DNA from: an uncultured Prevotella sp.
GTDB taxonomy: Bacteria > Bacteroidota > Bacteroidia > Bacteroidales > Bacteroidaceae
Assembly: GCA_900543155.1 (NCBI GenBank)
Contig: UQQN01000030.1
Location: 1-25,392 of the forward strand
Length of the DNA stretch: 25,392 nucleotides
Direction: 5' to 3'
In this document: in pieces, positions 22,413 through 25,392 of the stretch
Numbering within the stretch: position 1 is the stretch's first letter
Layout of the letters: every line of letters begins with the position of its first letter
Translations under genes and position numbers: made by a program
The notes under the pieces: generated by a model
What the model saw: only the letters and a program-made list of their open reading frames with translations
The model's database searches: none
Told to the model about the DNA's origin: nothing

Positions 22413-23081
22413 TTATATTTTGAGTTCAACCACCCCTTTCACAAATGCCTTGATTATAAGTTCAGTGGTATTGGTGGCATTAAACTTTGACAATAAATGT
22501 GCTTTGTGCGTGTTTATGGTATTAACCGATACATGCAAAGCATCTGCAATCTCGTTAGCCCTAAGCCCTCGTGCAAGTTGGCACAACACATTCTTCTCCT
22601 GCGAAGTAAGATGTTCGCTCGAATCGGGAATGTGCATTTCAATATGGCGCACTAATTGCTGAAAACGCTTACAGAAATAAGTATCGCCACTCATCACACT
22701 TTCTACGGCATAACGCAACTCGCTTGGCTCGCAACTTTTAAATACCACAGCATCAGTGCCTGAGTGCATCACAGCGTTAATATTCCATATCTCCTCGTGC
22801 GAAGTGTAAACCAATGTGCGAATGTCGGGGTACAACTGTTTGGCATAGGTTATAAGGTCTATCCCCGAGCCGTCAGGCAGATCGAGGTCTACAATGCAAA
22901 GGGCTGTTTCGGGAGCAGCCTTTAATTGATCCATGGCATGACGCATGGTACTACTGATTTTCACGTCTTTCACGCCAGGAATACGCATTAAGCAGACCTT
23001 TAATCCCTCAAGCAGAATAGCATGATCATCGCAAATCAGCACCGAAAAATCTTTATGCTTCTCTTCTGTGTTCACAATCAT
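22413..23081 (-). CDS. NarL/LuxR-family response regulator
   Basis: A 222-residue regulator. The receiver domain (~12-130) carries LICDDH for the acidic pocket and acceptor D65 in CIVDLDLPDGSG, with Thr/Ser in VYTSHE and the expected Lys in VVFKS. The C-terminal LuxR-type helix-turn-helix is LTSQEKNVLCQLARGLRANE followed by IADALHVSVNTINTHKAHLL. It begins 67 bp after the stop of the TPR histidine kinase gene on the same strand, so the two form a kinase-regulator pair. A TAAATTTG box (plus 23086-23093) lies only 5 bp upstream of the start codon and could give a leaderless second transcript. Its targets are unknown. Confidence 0.95.
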   Translation of the reverse strand: MIVNTEEKHKDFSVLICDDHAILLEGLKVCLMRIPGVKDVKISSTMRHAMDQLKAAPETALCIVDLDLPDGSGIDLITYAKQLYPDIRTLVYTSHEEIWNINAVMHSGTDAVVFKSCEPSELRYAVESVMSGDTYFCKRFQQLVRHIEMHIPDSSEHLTSQEKNVLCQLARGLRANEIADALHVSVNTINTHKAHLLSKFNATNTTELIIKAFVKGVVELKI

Positions 23082-23148
23082 GTTGCAAATTTAGCCGATT
23101 GTTTCTGCATGTATTTCATTAAAAATAATGAAATGCACAAAAACGGCA

Positions 23149-25008
23149 CTAACATTTTATGCAAACCACATGTTTGTGTTCGCTATTCGTGTAACTTTCT
23201 ACCTCGGCTTCGATACTTTTCAGACGTTCGGCGGTAGACTGCAACCCTATGCCCCCTTGTTTGGGAGATGAAGAGTTTGACTGTTGTGGTTGTGCATCGT
23301 CAATGAGTTTTAGCACCACCGTGCCTTCTTGCATTTCAAGAACTATTTCGAGGTGTTTAAGCGTAGTGTGCTTAATGAGGTTCGTAACATGCTCTTGCAC
23401 GATGCGATAGAGCTGATAGCCTTTCTGTGTCGCAAGCTGAGTCCAATCACACGAGGTGTCAATCTCTGTTTTTACTTCGAATTGTTGCATCTCGCTCAGT
23501 TTATAGGCAAAAGCCGAAAGCAATTGGTCAATGGTTGAAAATTGCATCTTAGGCGGCATTAGTTCGTGCGAAATTTGGCGTATATCGTTGCGCACATGAT
23601 GGAGTTGTTGCACGGCATCGTCTACACTCTCTGACACAGAAAGTTTCATTTCTGCCACAAGCAAATCGTTGCACACCCCATCATGCAATTCTTGTGCAAG
23701 ACGTTTACGCTCAGTTTCTACGCCATCAATATAGCGTTTTGCCTCGTTAAGTTGCTTTATGCGACGCTGTTGGCGCACCCATAACATAACGCCTGCACCA
23801 CCCAACACAATAAGCGCCAAAGCACCGGCAAGGCCAACACCTAAACGCCACTGTTTTACCTCGGCTTGTGCTGCGTCTTTTTCGAGTTGTACAATTTTAA
23901 ATTGCTTTTCCTTAGAGTCATAACGTGCGGCAGCATCGGCTGCTTGTTGCTGAATTTGGAGTTGCTGAATAGAGTCTGCCACATAATATGCCTCCAAATA
24001 AAAATAACAAGCACGGTCAGTTTGTCCCACACCTTCGTAGGCACGGGCTGTCATTAACAACACCTTGTCGCGCTCTGACGACACTGCGGGACTATTGTTA
24101 TAGAGCACAAGTGCCGATTCAAGGGCTAGTTTCCGCTGTTTTGTTACATAATAGAAATTAAATTTAGCGTGTTCAAGTTGCATGCGTTCTGTGCCATTAG
24201 GAGCATATTGACTCACAATAGAGTTGGCACGTGTAATGAGTTGTGGTATTTCACCATAACGCGCAGGGAGTTGTGTGAGCAATGTGATAAGAGGCGAAAG
24301 ACAACTTGCCTCAGCCAAAGGTTCGTTAGCCTTACGGGCTATTTCAATGCCTTTGCGTAAATAAGTTTCGGCTTCATCAAAGGTGGCAGGTGTATAAGTT
24401 AGAATCGTACCTAAGCCTGCATATACCGATACGCGCAATGAAGGTTCGGCAGCGTCTTCATATTTCAGGGCATTAAACAACATGCTTTTGCAGTCCTCTG
24501 CACGCCCCACCCTACTGCATAGTGCAGCATAATTTTGATAGCCAGAAAAAGCGAGTTGACGGCTGTGCTTAAGTCCGTAGTTAATAACTTGTTCGTAACA
24601 TTTAATAGCTTGGTCAAACTTTTGCAAACGACTGTAACAGATACCCATGCTACAGAGTTGATTGTATTGTTCGTGTTGATTTTTTTGCTGTACAGCTAAT
24701 TTTTGAGCATGTGTAAATAGTTGCAAAGCCTTTTCAGTTTTTCCTTGTGCCATATTAGCTTCGCCCAATGCAGCATTAAGTGTAATAAGGTCAGTTCCCG
24801 CAGGCTTTTTAGCTTGTGCTAATTTTACGTAGTATATGGCAGAATCAGGTTGTGAGGTACTGAAGATGCGTGCCATTTCGGTTAATAAATGAGCCGAAGC
24901 CCCTTTTTGTTTTATTTGGCGTCGAATTTTTTCGGTTTGAGGTTGTGCAGATAGCCCATTTACACCTACATAAATGAGTAGTACAAGAAATGTAAAAATC
25001 TTTTCCAT
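23149..25008 (-). CDS. TPR-containing sensor histidine kinase (HisKA_3 type)
   Basis: A 619-residue kinase. Residues 1-~21 (MEKIFTFLVLLIYVGVNGLS) form a signal peptide; ~25-385 are a periplasmic array of TPR-like helical repeats (ITLNAALGEANMAQGKTEKA, then LQLFTHAQKLA). One membrane helix lies at ~387-412 (WRLGVGLAGALALIVLGGAG). The HisKA_3 motif RKRLAQELHDGVCNDLL has the phospho-acceptor His442. The ATPase domain has the N-box QLYRIVQEHVTNLIKH and the G2-like GGIGLQSTAERL. The G1 box, normally D-x-G-x-G, reads DDAQPQ, so its glycines are missing; ATP binding may be altered. It is the first gene of a pair with the NarL-type regulator. Confidence 0.93.
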   Translation of the reverse strand: MEKIFTFLVLLIYVGVNGLSAQPQTEKIRRQIKQKGASAHLLTEMARIFSTSQPDSAIYYVKLAQAKKPAGTDLITLNAALGEANMAQGKTEKALQLFTHAQKLAVQQKNQHEQYNQLCSMGICYSRLQKFDQAIKCYEQVINYGLKHSRQLAFSGYQNYAALCSRVGRAEDCKSMLFNALKYEDAAEPSLRVSVYAGLGTILTYTPATFDEAETYLRKGIEIARKANEPLAEASCLSPLITLLTQLPARYGEIPQLITRANSIVSQYAPNGTERMQLEHAKFNFYYVTKQRKLALESALVLYNNSPAVSSERDKVLLMTARAYEGVGQTDRACYFYLEAYYVADSIQQLQIQQQAADAAARYDSKEKQFKIVQLEKDAAQAEVKQWRLGVGLAGALALIVLGGAGVMLWVRQQRRIKQLNEAKRYIDGVETERKRLAQELHDGVCNDLLVAEMKLSVSESVDDAVQQLHHVRNDIRQISHELMPPKMQFSTIDQLLSAFAYKLSEMQQFEVKTEIDTSCDWTQLATQKGYQLYRIVQEHVTNLIKHTTLKHLEIVLEMQEGTVVLKLIDDAQPQQSNSSSPKQGGIGLQSTAERLKSIEAEVESYTNSEHKHVVCIKC

Positions 25009-25055
25009 AAGCGTTCAAGTGTTAGTAATATGCTAATAAAGCATTTGTTATGTTG

Positions 25056-25063
25056 CAAATATA
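25056..25063 (-). promoter_or_regulatory. Probable promoter of the TPR kinase gene
   Basis: On minus, TATATTTG (plus 25056-25063) matches the -7 box and lies 47 bp upstream of the start codon. A -33 TTTG at proper spacing is not evident. The surrounding phrase ATGTTGCAAAT[A/T]TAGC (plus) is nearly the same as at 23080-23095, before the regulator gene. Confidence 0.55.
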
Positions 25064-25392
25064 GCAAAATTTTACACAATATTATCATTTTACGATTTTT
25101 TTATCAGAAAAATATATTTTCAAGAAAGAACTAATACATGAACAGAGATTTTTAGCGCCCAGGCTAGTATAATTTTCTTCTGATTGGTTTTATCGTTTTT
25201 TTTGACGTCTGTAGGTGGTATGTTTAAATGGGTTACCCCGTTAGGTAGGGTGTTCAAAATCCATGATTTTTTTCTGCATGGTTTTGATAAAAAATAATAT
25301 CGTAAATAGTTGATATTCAACAATAACAAACACAGAAAACGCCTCAATTCGTGTATTATTTTAATGGGTCACCCCGTTAGGGGTGAGATAAG
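25064..25392. other. Right-edge intergenic region with repeats, no gene seen
   Basis: No credible gene. It contains a degenerate copy of the hairpin repeat (25223-25250), an imperfect inverted repeat TCAAAATCCATG/CATGGTTTTGA (25254-25287), and the intact right copy of the 44-bp repeat (25341-25384). The stretch is very A/T-rich. Confidence 0.6.
25341..25384. repeat. Right copy of the 44-bp dispersed direct repeat
   Basis: Identical to 86-129 except for one base, in the same orientation, with the hairpin ACCCC-GTTA-GGGGT at its 3' end. Here the outer stem found around the left copy is not preserved. The window ends 8 bp later, so any further conserved sequence cannot be seen. Confidence 0.8.

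Overview
The window reads as chromosomal DNA from a Bacteroidota bacterium, most likely order Bacteroidales (a Prevotella-like lineage is a guess). Support comes from repeated promoters of the form TTTG-N19/20-TAnnTTTG, weak or absent Shine-Dalgarno sequences, tRNA genes without an encoded CCA end, and typical families: a DUF4369 lipoprotein, a secreted GH20 hexosaminidase, a TPR-type histidine kinase, and a hybrid kinase paired with a sigma-54 activator.

Layout. Positions 1-460 are non-coding and rich in repeats and hairpins; a 44-bp segment of it (86-129) recurs in the same orientation at the right edge (25341-25384). A cold-shock/TPR protein (461-2113, minus) diverges from groES-groEL (2613-4626, plus). 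A plus-strand housekeeping block follows: DUF4369 lipoprotein, a small acidic protein, GH20 hexosaminidase, Skp/OmpH chaperone, LolD-type ATPase and a CvfB-like S1 protein. A probable small RNA lies at about 10878-10993. Positions 11.1-15.1 kb form an all-minus accessory segment (L,D-transpeptidase-like protein, membrane protein, DUF1810 fusion, small secreted protein, truncated phosphodiester-glycosidase-like protein). It lies between a decayed tRNA-Ser locus (about 11093-11230) and an intact tRNA-Ser(UGA) gene (15146-15230). A second identical tRNA-Ser(UGA) gene is at 22108-22192. A BaiN/YhiN-type flavoprotein follows at 15581.

The most interesting part is 17038-21740. A membrane HK-REC-HPt hybrid kinase and an NtrC-type sigma-54 activator are encoded back to back. 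Directly after them come a 60-bp array of six 9-bp half-sites (TTCCACACT and its complement), a well-matched -24/-12 promoter, and a small gene for a secreted repeat protein built on a TDTVVPEK-like motif. Spacing and order suggest a self-contained signalling circuit: sensor, activator, enhancer, sigma-54 promoter, exported output protein. A second -24/-12-like sequence lies upstream of groES, so chaperonin expression may also involve sigma-54. The window ends with a minus-strand TPR histidine kinase and its NarL-type regulator, then more repeats.

All calls come from reading the sequence and from family knowledge; no searches or folding programs were run.
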